64,000 bases of DNA, taken from Acinetobacter ursingii DSM 16037 = CIP 107286. Its GTDB lineage: Bacteria; Pseudomonadota; Gammaproteobacteria; Pseudomonadales; Moraxellaceae. The notes below the pieces were generated by a model. It saw nothing but the letters and a program-made list of their open reading frames with translations, ran no database searches and was not told the DNA's origin. Of this stretch, positions 25,646 to 34,297 are shown piece after piece. Each line of letters begins with the position of its first letter. Position 1 is the first letter of the stretch. A program made the position numbers and the translations under genes. The DNA lies in contig NZ_KB849716.1 in NCBI RefSeq assembly GCF_000368825.1, positions 443,669-507,668 on the forward strand. Reading direction: 5' to 3'.

Positions 25646-25705
25646 CGACGCTTTAATTTGCCACCATTACATGTCGCAAAAATGACAAGCTTGCGTCAAA
25701 ACGCA

Positions 25706-26455
25706 TTAAGCCTCAGGAGCTTCTTTCGCTTCTTCGCCTTTTGCTTGTGCATTCGCTTGAGTTTGAGCGTATTCTTTACCAGCAAGAATTGCATCAGCCA
25801 TTGCTGAAGCATACAAAGTTACTGCACGGATCGCATCGTCATTACCAGGAATGATGTAATCAACATTGTCTGGGTTTGAGTTCGTATCAACGATACCGAT
25901 AACAGGAATACCTAAGTTTTTAGCTTCTTTAATTGCAATTGCTTCGTGATCAACGTCAATTACAAATAATGCGTCAGGTAAACCACCCATGTTCTTAACA
26001 CCGCCTAAAGAACGCTCAAGTTTATCCATCTCACGAGTACGCTCTAACGCTTCACGCTTAGTCAGCTTAGCGAAAGTACCGTCTTGAGATTGAGTTTGAA
26101 GGTCTTTTAAACGATTGATAGATTGGCGAAGTGTTTTCCAGTTCGTCAACATACCACCTAACCAACGGTGATCTACATAGGGTTGACCAGCGCGTTGAGC
26201 TTGTTCACGGATGATGTTTGAAGCAGCACGTTTTGTACCAACGAACAAAACTTTGTTCTTTTTGCTTGCTAACTGGTTAGCGAAGTTCAAAGCATCATTT
26301 AACGCAGGAACAGTATGCTCAAGGTTGATGATGTGAATTTTGTTACGCGCGCCAAAAATGTATTGACGCATTTTTGGGTTCCAGAAACGAGTTTGGTGAC
26401 CAAAGTGCGCGCCTGCTTGAAGAAGGTCACGCATGCTTACGTTGTATTCTGCCAT
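25706..26455 (-). CDS. rpsB: 30S ribosomal protein S2
   Basis: A 249-residue protein with the S2 hallmarks [19 protein letters not shown] at the start, [12 protein letters not shown] and NNPKM-type helices, and the C-terminal [20 protein letters not shown]. It ends in a short acidic, Ala-rich tail. AAGG lies upstream of the ATG. It heads the rpsB-tsf unit. Confidence 0.98.
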   Translation of the reverse strand: MAEYNVSMRDLLQAGAHFGHQTRFWNPKMRQYIFGARNKIHIINLEHTVPALNDALNFANQLASKKNKVLFVGTKRAASNIIREQAQRAGQPYVDHRWLGGMLTNWKTLRQSINRLKDLQTQSQDGTFAKLTKREALERTREMDKLERSLGGVKNMGGLPDALFVIDVDHEAIAIKEAKNLGIPVIGIVDTNSNPDNVDYIIPGNDDAIRAVTLYASAMADAILAGKEYAQTQANAQAKGEEAKEAPEA

Positions 26456-26560
26456 TTTTCTTTACCTTAAAGTTGGGTTAGGCCTCCATATGTCCAGCAT
26501 TCTCCACCTTTATAAAAGGCACCCAGAGTAACGTGACGACATATGTGCGGATTTTTCCAG
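26456..26560 (-). promoter_or_regulatory. rpsB leader, probable S2 autoregulatory site
   Basis: The leader on the minus strand contains GGTGCCTTTTATAAAGGTGG and GAGAATGCTGGACATATGG. Gammaproteobacterial rpsB leaders carry a conserved structure bound by S2 to repress its own translation. The resemblance is judged by eye only. Confidence 0.4.
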
Positions 26561-26664
26561 TCCATCAAATTTGTTCGTAAAGGATATTCACGAAAAGCAT
26601 TTGATAAAATGGGCGGCTATTTATACCATAGACACCTACAAATTACCAAAAGTTTTTAGAGATC

Positions 26665-27492
26665 ATGAATAGTACTTATACAGCCCCTCGCCGATTAATT
26701 AAAACTCCTGATGAAATTGAAAAAATGCGCATCGCAGGCAAACTGGCGGCTGAAGTGTTGGACATGATTAAGCCGCATATTGTCCCGGGTGTAACCACGC
26801 TTGAACTCGACACCATTTGTCATGATTATATCGTCAATATTCAACAGGCCATTCCAGCATGTTTGGGTTATGGAGCAGCGCCTGGTCGACCAGCGTTTCA
26901 GCATGTTATTTGCACCTCGGTCAACCATGTGGTTTGTCACGGCATTCCTTCTGAAAACAAAGTGTTAAAACATGGCGATATTTTAAATATTGATGTCACG
27001 GTGATTAAAGATGGTTATCACGGTGATACCAACATGATGTATGTGGTCGGTGGTGAAACTTCTATTCTGGCAAATCGCTTATGTAAAGTGGCTCAGGAAG
27101 CTATGTATCGCGGTATGGAGACTGTAAAAGCAGGTTCTTATATTGGTGATATTGGCTATGCGATTCAAAAATATGTGGAATCTGAACGTTTTAGCGTCGT
27201 ACGTGAATATTGTGGACATGGTATTGGGACTGTCTTCCATGATGAACCACAAGTCTTGCACTATGGTCAAAAAGGTACGGGGATGCAACTTGAAGCAGGT
27301 ATGACATTTACCATTGAGCCTATGGTCAATGCGGGTGTCTGGCAGACGAAACTTTTAGGCGATAAATGGACGGTGGTCACTAAAGATCATAAATTATCTG
27401 CACAATACGAACATACCATTTTGGTGACTGAAACTGGTCTTGAAGTTTTAACTGCACGTCCAGAAGAAGACTTATCACGTTTTCAAAAATAG
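26665..27492 (+). CDS. map: Methionine aminopeptidase, type I
   Basis: A 275-residue enzyme that removes the initiator Met. Metal ligands are visible in the expected order: NIDVTVIKDGYHGDTN (two Asp), GHGIGTVFH (His), FTIEPM (Glu) and QYEHTILVT (Glu). The substrate His is in YVHVVCHGIP-like SVNHVVCHGIP. It diverges from rpsB, as in many proteobacteria, and has its own terminator. Confidence 0.97.
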   Translation: MNSTYTAPRRLIKTPDEIEKMRIAGKLAAEVLDMIKPHIVPGVTTLELDTICHDYIVNIQQAIPACLGYGAAPGRPAFQHVICTSVNHVVCHGIPSENKVLKHGDILNIDVTVIKDGYHGDTNMMYVVGGETSILANRLCKVAQEAMYRGMETVKAGSYIGDIGYAIQKYVESERFSVVREYCGHGIGTVFHDEPQVLHYGQKGTGMQLEAGMTFTIEPMVNAGVWQTKLLGDKWTVVTKDHKLSAQYEHTILVTETGLEVLTARPEEDLSRFQK

Positions 27493-27515
27493 TTGAATCC
27501 TCATCTTTTCTTCAT

Positions 27516-27543
27516 AAAGGCTACATTTTTGTGGCCTTTTTTG
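27516..27543 (+). terminator. map terminator
   Basis: AAAGGCTAC (27516-27524) pairs with GTGGCCTTT (27531-27539) with one wobble, followed by a T-run. Confidence 0.88.
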
Positions 27544-27706
27544 TGTATTTTTACAGTATTTATTATGCATATTTTCAAAAAACATACCCAGTATTTCATT
27601 TTCATTACATTTATTAATTTTTTTTGAACATTGTAAAAAATAAAAAAGCGTTATGGTGGGCGCATAAAAATTATCTACAAACGTAAATTGGACATGGAGT
27701 CCCCTC

Positions 27707-28759
27707 ATGAAAAAGTCTTTGCTAGGAATAGCGACGAGTCTTATTGTACTACCCACTTTATCTTATGCCGACTCACCTTATTTTAGTTTTAAGGATGGCG
27801 ATGGCTTTAAGCGTTTTTCCGCCTCAATTGGTTGGTTACATGCCATGCCACAAGGAAAAGCCAACAATGTCAATGTGAATACCAGTATTGCTGAAGGAAC
27901 TACCGCCAAAGTCGGAGAGGTTTCAAAAGATGCTGTACTTGATGCTGCGGTAAAAGATTCAAATCCTCTACTTTATGGTGCTCTGCAACTTCTGCCTTTA
28001 GAAACTTTACCGAGCGGTTTATCTGGAACATCAACTATTAATGGATTGTCTAATTGGCAGGCGGATGGAACTGGTCTCGAAGCAGATGATGTTGATACTG
28101 TCGGCATGATGTTGAATTACCATTTTACCGATCATGTCTCTCTTGAGGTTAAAGCAGGTATTCCACCCAAAGTGGATATCAAAGGTAAAGGCGATATTTA
28201 TGCACCCTTGTCAGGATCAGCAGATACTCCATTGGGTTCAATAGATCTTAAAAAAGATATTCACATCACTGATTTAACTCAGGGTGCTAAGGCAGCCTCA
28301 GTACGCGCCTGGCTACCTGCCGCAGAATTACATTACCAATTTGGTAAATCAGGTGTAAATAAATTCCGTCCCTATGTAGGTGTTGGGGTGATGTATGCCT
28401 ATTTTAATGATGTAAAACTGAACTCAGGGATTGAATCAGATCTGGTTGCCGCAGGTCACATGATTCAAAATATTCACGATGGACAAGCTGGTGCAGCATT
28501 AGATGGTAAGACATCCTCTGCTGATCCACGAGTAAAGGTCAAAACTACCGATACTTTTGCACCAATTGCAACTTTAGGAGCAACCTATGATTTTAATGAA
28601 AATTGGTTTGCTGCGGGTTCAGTGTCTTATTCAAAAATGAATAATGAAGCCAAAATTAGCGTCACTGACAATAATACAGGTAAAGAGTTGATCAATGCGA
28701 AAACCAAAATCGATATTGACCCCATCATTACTTATGTTGGTGTCGGTTATCGTTTTTAA
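27707..28759 (+). CDS. OmpW-family outer membrane protein, long variant
   Basis: A 350-residue protein with a cleaved signal peptide (about residues 1-21, ending SYADS). The N-terminal strand YFSFKDGDGFKRFSASIGWLHAMPQG and the C-terminal strands ITYVGVGYRF with terminal Phe are as in OmpW barrels. NYHFTDHVSLEVKAGIPP and FRPYVGVGVMYAYF are also typical. OmpW is usually about 200-230 residues, so roughly 120 extra residues, mostly at 45-110 and 240-270, are probably extended loops. Small hydrophobic solute uptake is the family role. Confidence 0.88.
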   Translation: MKKSLLGIATSLIVLPTLSYADSPYFSFKDGDGFKRFSASIGWLHAMPQGKANNVNVNTSIAEGTTAKVGEVSKDAVLDAAVKDSNPLLYGALQLLPLETLPSGLSGTSTINGLSNWQADGTGLEADDVDTVGMMLNYHFTDHVSLEVKAGIPPKVDIKGKGDIYAPLSGSADTPLGSIDLKKDIHITDLTQGAKAASVRAWLPAAELHYQFGKSGVNKFRPYVGVGVMYAYFNDVKLNSGIESDLVAAGHMIQNIHDGQAGAALDGKTSSADPRVKVKTTDTFAPIATLGATYDFNENWFAAGSVSYSKMNNEAKISVTDNNTGKELINAKTKIDIDPIITYVGVGYRF

Positions 28760-28774
28760 TCTATTTTTACGATT

Positions 28775-28798
28775 AAAGCAGCTTCGGCTGCTTTTTTA
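28775..28798 (+). terminator. OmpW-family gene terminator
   Basis: AAAGCAGC and GCTGCTTT flank a stable TTCG tetraloop (28775-28794), followed by T. Confidence 0.92.
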
Positions 28799-28892
28799 TT
28801 AGTGTAACTTTCAAATAATAGAGAGGCTGTATCGAATTTTATAGATTCGTGATCTACAATAGCGCCAAACTATTATTTCTTCGTCGATAAAT

Positions 28893-30107
28893 ATGTCCAA
28901 TCCAAATACTACATTTTCTAAGACCATGATTTATATGCTCATTGGAAGTGCATGTATTTTGGCATTGTCATTAGGTGTACGACATTCTTTTGGCTTGTAT
29001 TTAGTTCCCATGAGTCACCAGTTCGGCTGGAGTCACCAAGTCTTTAGTCTTGCCATCGCCATGCAAAATTTAATTTGGGGTGCAGTACAACCTTTTACTG
29101 GTGCTTTGGCAGACAAATACGGTAGCAAGAAAGTCGTTGCTTGTGGCGGGGTTCTTTATACGCTTGGCTTATTATTAATGGCTTTTAGTTCGACTGGATT
29201 ATTACTCAATCTCAGCTTAGGCCTGATTTTAGGAATGGCACTTTCCGCAACCTCTTTTTCTGTTTTACTTTCTGCCGTTGGACGAGCAGCCGCTCCAGAA
29301 AAACGCAGTATGGCGATGGGAATTGCCAGTGCCGCAGGCTCTTTCGGTCAATTCATTATGCTCCCAACCACCCTATTGTTATTACAACATTTTGGCTGGT
29401 CGGCAACTTTAATTATTAGCGCCATTCTAATTGCATTGATTATACCGCTCGCATTGACACTTAATGCCCCTGCTTATCGAGCGCCTAGCTTTAATACTGT
29501 TCAACCGAATAAAACCTTTAAAGGAATTTTAACGCTTGCCAAAAACCATAGACCCTTTTGGTGGTTAGCGTTAGGATTTTTAGTCTGTGGCTTTCAAGTC
29601 GTATTTTTAGGTGTACATTTACCGGGTTATTTGATTGATCATGGGTTCGATGCCACAACAGGAACTATCTTTTTAGCTTTGGTTGGACTTTTTAATATTT
29701 TTGGAACGTATGGCGCTGGCTGGCTTGGCGATCGTTATTCAAAACCTAAATTATTAATGCTTCTGTATGGCTTACGCGGCATCGCGATTATCGCCTTTCT
29801 GTTAATTCCGCTTTCTAATATCACCGTTTATGCTTTTGGTATTGTAATGGGGCTACTCTGGTTATCCACCGTACCCTTAACCAACAGTATTGTTGCCAAT
29901 ATGTTTGGTGTTCAATACTTATCTATGCTGAGTGGTATTGTATTTTTCACTCATCAGGTCGGTTCATTTTTTGGTGGCTATCTGGGCGGACTCAATCACG
30001 ATATGACAGGAAACTACAATGCAATCTGGATGATTTCAATTGCATTGAGTATAGTGGGTGTATGCGTACACTTTTTTGTCACTAAGGAGAGTGTGGTTGA
30101 TGATTAG
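28893..30107 (+). CDS. MFS transporter, monocarboxylate/OFA-like
   Basis: A 404-residue, 12-helix carrier. The cytoplasmic loop motif ADKYGSKKVV follows the second helix. SLGVRHSFGLYLVPMSHQFGW in the first helix is common in putative monocarboxylate or aromatic-acid carriers. AGWLGDRYSKPKLL repeats the loop motif in the second half. The substrate is unknown. It overlaps the start of a 43-residue membrane protein and is followed by a TauD-like oxygenase, so a shared catabolic role is possible. Confidence 0.88.
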   Translation: MSNPNTTFSKTMIYMLIGSACILALSLGVRHSFGLYLVPMSHQFGWSHQVFSLAIAMQNLIWGAVQPFTGALADKYGSKKVVACGGVLYTLGLLLMAFSSTGLLLNLSLGLILGMALSATSFSVLLSAVGRAAAPEKRSMAMGIASAAGSFGQFIMLPTTLLLLQHFGWSATLIISAILIALIIPLALTLNAPAYRAPSFNTVQPNKTFKGILTLAKNHRPFWWLALGFLVCGFQVVFLGVHLPGYLIDHGFDATTGTIFLALVGLFNIFGTYGAGWLGDRYSKPKLLMLLYGLRGIAIIAFLLIPLSNITVYAFGIVMGLLWLSTVPLTNSIVANMFGVQYLSMLSGIVFFTHQVGSFFGGYLGGLNHDMTGNYNAIWMISIALSIVGVCVHFFVTKESVVDD

Positions 30108-30231
30108 TCTAAATTCACTTAAATATCTGGTCGCTTTCTTTGTACTGGCTGCTCTGGTGATGGCAATTTATATGTGGTCAAAAACACCTGAACTTTTTCA
30201 TTATTTCAATCAGGCATTTTGTCCTCATTAA
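30100..30231 (+). CDS. Small single-span membrane protein, 43 aa
   Basis: The ATG overlaps the last eight bases of the MFS gene. The product is one hydrophobic helix (YLVAFFVLAALVMAIYMW, about residues 9-26) and a short tail ending FCPH. The overlap favours translational coupling to the transporter. It might be a small accessory subunit, but no family is recognised. Confidence 0.55.
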   Translation: MISLNSLKYLVAFFVLAALVMAIYMWSKTPELFHYFNQAFCPH

Positions 30232-30389
30232 AATCGGATATTTGTTTATCACAAACACTTAAAAATATATAAAACAAATGGATAGATCAAAAAAATAATC
30301 CATCATAAGCTTTGCATTTTTTCTCATTTCAATATGTTGCAGGTCTTTTCTATGCTTGGATAATTCCCAAATAATTAGAGCGATATTAG

Positions 30390-31346
30390 ATGAGCAGCCT
30401 AACGCAACTCTCACAAGCCATTCATGATGCACCACGTTGGCATCAGCCAGAATATTTTCAGCATACAGATGAAATCCAAATTGTGGCTCAGAAAGACCAA
30501 GCGTTGGGCGCAGTAGTAACAGGGCTTGATGCAAGCAAGGCTCAATCTGGTGAAACTATTTTTAAACTCAAACGTGCATTGGCCGAACATTTAATTCTTA
30601 TTTTTAAAAATCAACGTTTAGATGATTTACAATTTTTGGCTTTTGCAAGTTATTTCGGTTCAATTTTCCGCCCAAGTAAAGATAACCCAGTGCTAGGCTA
30701 TGACTTAGAAACAGGTGTCCCACCCGATGTTGTTCCAGTTTCCAATGCGGTTGGTCAGGGTGATTATACTGGTCACGGTGAACTTGCCCCACATGCCGAT
30801 CATCAGTGGACACCACTTCCCTCGTTTGGCTCTTTACTGTATGCAATTGAACTACCTCAAGATGGTGGAAAAACTTCATGGTTCAATACCATTGCTGCTT
30901 ATGATGCTTTGGATAAAGCAACCCAAGCTCATGTCGATCAATTACAACTGATTACTTATAATCCTTTTGTTCGTGCGCAAAGCAATAAAGGCTCAGGCAA
31001 TTATAGCAATAGTCCTTTGTATCGTTTCAAGGATCAACCCATTTTAGGACATGCGTATCCTCACCCATTGGTACGCACCCATCCAGAGACTGGACGTAAA
31101 GCACTATGGCTCAATAGTAAAAGTGAAGTTGAATTGGTCAATTATGATGATCAGGCAGGTGCAAAATTAATTGCAGAATTACGCCAGCATCTGGAAAAAC
31201 CTGAGTTTCGCTATCAACATCAGTGGGAAACTGGAGATATTGTCTTTTGGGACAATCAAGTGACGTTGCATGCTAGAGAGCCGTTCCCAGCCGATCAAAG
31301 ACGCTTATTGAAAAGAATTAGCTTGGCAGGCAGTCGCCCCTTTTAA
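30390..31346 (+). CDS. TauD/TfdA-family Fe(II)/2-oxoglutarate dioxygenase
   Basis: A 318-residue enzyme. The metal triad is present: H-x-D in PHADHQW and the distal His in NQVTLHAREPF, with the 2-oxoglutarate-binding Arg in RRLLKRI. The family hydroxylates taurine, aryloxyalkanoates and related acids. No sulfonate ABC transporter is nearby, so taurine is not assured; the preceding MFS carrier could bring in the substrate. The 30-residue N-terminal extension is slightly long. Confidence 0.88.
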   Translation: MSSLTQLSQAIHDAPRWHQPEYFQHTDEIQIVAQKDQALGAVVTGLDASKAQSGETIFKLKRALAEHLILIFKNQRLDDLQFLAFASYFGSIFRPSKDNPVLGYDLETGVPPDVVPVSNAVGQGDYTGHGELAPHADHQWTPLPSFGSLLYAIELPQDGGKTSWFNTIAAYDALDKATQAHVDQLQLITYNPFVRAQSNKGSGNYSNSPLYRFKDQPILGHAYPHPLVRTHPETGRKALWLNSKSEVELVNYDDQAGAKLIAELRQHLEKPEFRYQHQWETGDIVFWDNQVTLHAREPFPADQRRLLKRISLAGSRPF

Positions 31347-31436
31347 TAAAAAATCTAAATTGTCATAAAACGATCAAATTTGTCTGTTTTAATAAAAAGA
31401 AAAACAAAACAAAAATAATCAGAGGTCATCGCAAAA

Positions 31437-31458
31437 AAGCCCGTCAAATGACGGGCTT
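31437..31458. terminator. Bidirectional terminator between the dioxygenase and sthA
   Basis: AAGCCCGTCA (31437-31446) and TGACGGGCTT (31449-31458) form a tight hairpin with A/T-rich flanks. It serves two convergent genes. Confidence 0.85.
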
Positions 31459-31495
31459 AATTTTATCCAGACCAATATTTTCTAAATATTCGATC

Positions 31496-32911
31496 TTAGA
31501 ACAGACGATTTAAACCATTCAACGCAGCCACACGATATGCTTCTGCCATCGTTGGATAGTTAAATGTAGTTTCCATAAAATACTTCATCGAATTATTTGG
31601 ACTTTGCATGACTGCCTGCCCAATGTGAATAATTTCAGAAGCATTATTGCCAAAACAGTGAATACCCAAAATTTCCAAAGTATCGCGATGGAATAAAATT
31701 TTAAGCTCGCCCACCGTATCACCCGTGATTTGCGCACGTGCCAAATGACGGAACGATGACTGACCAACTTCATAAGGAATTTTTTCTTCAGTCAACTGTT
31801 GCTCAGTTTTACCAAAACATGAAATTTCTGGAATGGTGTAAATCCCCGTCGGAATATCGGTTACAGGTTTTACATTTTCCTCGCCACTCATATTGGCACC
31901 CGCACAGCGACCCTGGTCATACGCCGCAGAAGCTAGCGAAGGCCAGCCGACCACATCACCCGCTGCATAAATATTTTCAGCTTCAGTCTGATATTTTTCA
32001 TTGACTGCGAGCTGACCGCGACTGTTCGGAGTCACACCCACGTTTTCAAGCCCCAAACCATCTGTGTTGCCTGAACGCCCATTACACCAGAGAATTGCAT
32101 CAGCTTTGATTTTCTTGCCACTTTGTAAATGCAGAACCACATAATCATCATGAGTTTCCAAATGATCAATTTGTTCATTATGGCGAATTAATACACCTTG
32201 TTCACGCAAGTGATAAGACAAGGCATCTGCAATTTCATCATCCAGATAACTCAGTAGTTTTTGTTGCGTATTAATCAAATCGACTTTGTGATTTAAACCA
32301 ATAAAAATAGAAGCGTATTCACAGCCAATCACCCCCGCACCATAAATAATGATTTTTTGAATAGTGAAATCCAGATCCAGAATTTTATCCGAATCAAACA
32401 CACGTGGATGTTTAAAATCTAAACCTTGTGGCTGGTATGGACGGCTACCTGTTGCGATGACTAATTGATCAAATACGATCGTTTCCTTGACCCCTTCAGG
32501 ATTGAAAACGATGACTGTATTTTTATCCTGAATATACGCGCGCCCATGAAACACATCGATATTATTGCGATCATAGAATCGTGTATGCGTCGCAACTTGT
32601 TGTTGGATCACACGATGTGCATTACTTAATACCTGTTTCATAGTGAACTTTTTCCATTCACCGACTTTTTGAAACATTGGATCACGTTGATAACGAATAA
32701 TACTAGAAACAGTTTGACGAAGTGCTTTACTTGGAATCGTACCAACATGAGTACAGTTGCCACCCAGTTGCTCTCGAATATCCACAATTGCAACTCGCTT
32801 ACCCGCTTTTGCAAGCTTCATTGCCGCGCCTTCGCCCGCAGGTCCTGAACCGAGAACTACCGCATCATATCTAACGAAATTCCCACTAATGACCTCTTTC
32901 TTACGTGGCAT
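31496..32911 (-). CDS. sthA: Soluble pyridine nucleotide transhydrogenase
   Basis: A 471-residue flavoprotein that exchanges electrons between NADPH and NAD+. FAD motif [11 protein letters not shown] (about residues 17-27) is followed by [16 protein letters not shown]. The second Cys of the usual redox pair is Thr, which distinguishes SthA from lipoamide dehydrogenase. The NAD motif [12 protein letters not shown] (about 190-201) and [21 protein letters not shown] are clear. A standalone gene, convergent with the dioxygenase. Confidence 0.96.
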   Translation of the reverse strand: MPRKKEVISGNFVRYDAVVLGSGPAGEGAAMKLAKAGKRVAIVDIREQLGGNCTHVGTIPSKALRQTVSSIIRYQRDPMFQKVGEWKKFTMKQVLSNAHRVIQQQVATHTRFYDRNNIDVFHGRAYIQDKNTVIVFNPEGVKETIVFDQLVIATGSRPYQPQGLDFKHPRVFDSDKILDLDFTIQKIIIYGAGVIGCEYASIFIGLNHKVDLINTQQKLLSYLDDEIADALSYHLREQGVLIRHNEQIDHLETHDDYVVLHLQSGKKIKADAILWCNGRSGNTDGLGLENVGVTPNSRGQLAVNEKYQTEAENIYAAGDVVGWPSLASAAYDQGRCAGANMSGEENVKPVTDIPTGIYTIPEISCFGKTEQQLTEEKIPYEVGQSSFRHLARAQITGDTVGELKILFHRDTLEILGIHCFGNNASEIIHIGQAVMQSPNNSMKYFMETTFNYPTMAEAYRVAALNGLNRLF

Positions 32912-33037
32912 TTAAAGCTCCTGTGCAATCTAATTATGCTGCTATTTTATAACAAACTATAGCTAATATGCTGTGCAATAATGTATTTCTCAAGCCAATA
33001 TCTTTGCATAACGACATTTTTTAAATGAATAGTGAAT

Positions 33038-33068
33038 TTGCCCAATTTACGGCTAAGTCCGTTATAAT
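33038..33068 (+). promoter_or_regulatory. Candidate sigma-70 promoter of lipA
   Basis: A consensus -10 TATAAT at 33063-33068 is preceded by TTGCCC at 33038-33043, with 19-bp spacing. A start of transcription near 33075 leaves a 35-nt leader before the ATG at 33111. Confidence 0.45.
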
Positions 33069-33110
33069 AGTCAAATGAAATCCTCTCGAATCACAGTGGA
33101 ACAGTTGACT

Positions 33111-34124
33111 ATGTCTGAAAACCGTAAACCAGAACAGGGTGTAAAGCTACGTGGCGCAGAAAAAGTTGCCCGAATTCCTGTAAAAGTTGTCCCTACGGTT
33201 GAAGTCCCGCGTAAGCCTGACTGGATCCGCGTAAAAATGACCGCGCCTGAAGAGGTGCAACGTATCAAAACCACGCTTCGTTCGCAAAAATTACATACCG
33301 TTTGTGAAGAAGCTGCTTGTCCAAATCTACCAGAATGCTTTGGTGGTGGTACTGCCACTTTTATGATTATGGGCGATATTTGTACTCGTCGCTGTCCATT
33401 TTGTGATGTAGCACATGGTCGTCCGAATGCATTGGATGTAGACGAACCACGTCACATGGCGGAAACGATTGCGAACTTAAAACTAAAATATGCGGTGATT
33501 ACCTCGGTGGATCGTGATGATTTACGTGACGGCGGTGCGCAACATTTTGTGGATTGCATTAAAGAAGCACGTGCTTTAAGTCCAAATACCTTATTAGAAA
33601 TTCTGGTTCCAGACTTTCGTGGAAGACTAGATATCGCCCTGCGCATCATGACCGAATGCCCGCCAGATGTGTTTAATCATAATATTGAAACGGTACCACG
33701 TCTTTATAAAGCCATGCGTCCTGGTTCAGATTATCAGCATTCTTTAAACCTGCTCAAAATGTTTAAGGAATATTGTCCTGACATTCCAACTAAATGTGGC
33801 TTGATGGTAGGTATTGGTGAAACTGAAGAAGAAGTGATTTCTTTATTGAATGATCTACGCGAACATGATGTTGACTATGTCACCATTGGTCAATATTTAC
33901 AGCCTTCTAAACAACATGCGCCAATTGACCGTTTTGTGAGTCCTGAAGAATTTGAACGCTATGCAGAGCATGGCCGCAAACTCGGCTTTAGAAATATCTG
34001 GTCGGCACCCATGGTACGTTCAAGTTACTTTGCAGATCGTCAATATCATGGTGAACCTGTACCAGCAGTTCGTCGTAAAGTGGATCCTGCCAAAAAGATT
34101 GCAGTTCAAGCGATCGAAGCTTAA
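33111..34124 (+). CDS. lipA: Lipoyl synthase
   Basis: A 337-residue radical-SAM enzyme that inserts two sulfurs into octanoyl groups on protein lipoyl domains. It carries the auxiliary 4Fe-4S ligands [12 protein letters not shown] and the radical-SAM motif CTRRCPFC. An ATG at 33075 opens the frame 12 codons earlier, but the promoter would then make it leaderless. The start at 33111 ([11 protein letters not shown]) fits the family N-terminus better. It has its own terminator. LipB is not in the window. Confidence 0.95.
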   Translation: MSENRKPEQGVKLRGAEKVARIPVKVVPTVEVPRKPDWIRVKMTAPEEVQRIKTTLRSQKLHTVCEEAACPNLPECFGGGTATFMIMGDICTRRCPFCDVAHGRPNALDVDEPRHMAETIANLKLKYAVITSVDRDDLRDGGAQHFVDCIKEARALSPNTLLEILVPDFRGRLDIALRIMTECPPDVFNHNIETVPRLYKAMRPGSDYQHSLNLLKMFKEYCPDIPTKCGLMVGIGETEEEVISLLNDLREHDVDYVTIGQYLQPSKQHAPIDRFVSPEEFERYAEHGRKLGFRNIWSAPMVRSSYFADRQYHGEPVPAVRRKVDPAKKIAVQAIEA

Positions 34125-34143
34125 CCATTTAATCTAATGGATG

Positions 34144-34173
34144 AAGACCTTTCATAAATGAGAGGTCTTTTTT
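34144..34173 (+). terminator. lipA terminator
   Basis: AAGACCT (34144-34150) pairs with AGGTCTT (34163-34169), followed by a T-run. Confidence 0.88.
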
Positions 34174-34297
34174 TCATCTCTGAAATTTTAAAAGGATGAT
34201 GGATTGATAACGACTTTTGACATAAGACGATGCGATTGCAAAGCGATGGATTAAAAGAGCGTGCCAGCATCATTGATCTTATTGTTTAAATATAAAT

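Noticed and set aside
33075..33110. Upstream ATG for lipA
   Set aside because: It would sit at the predicted transcription start; the family N-terminus begins at 33111.
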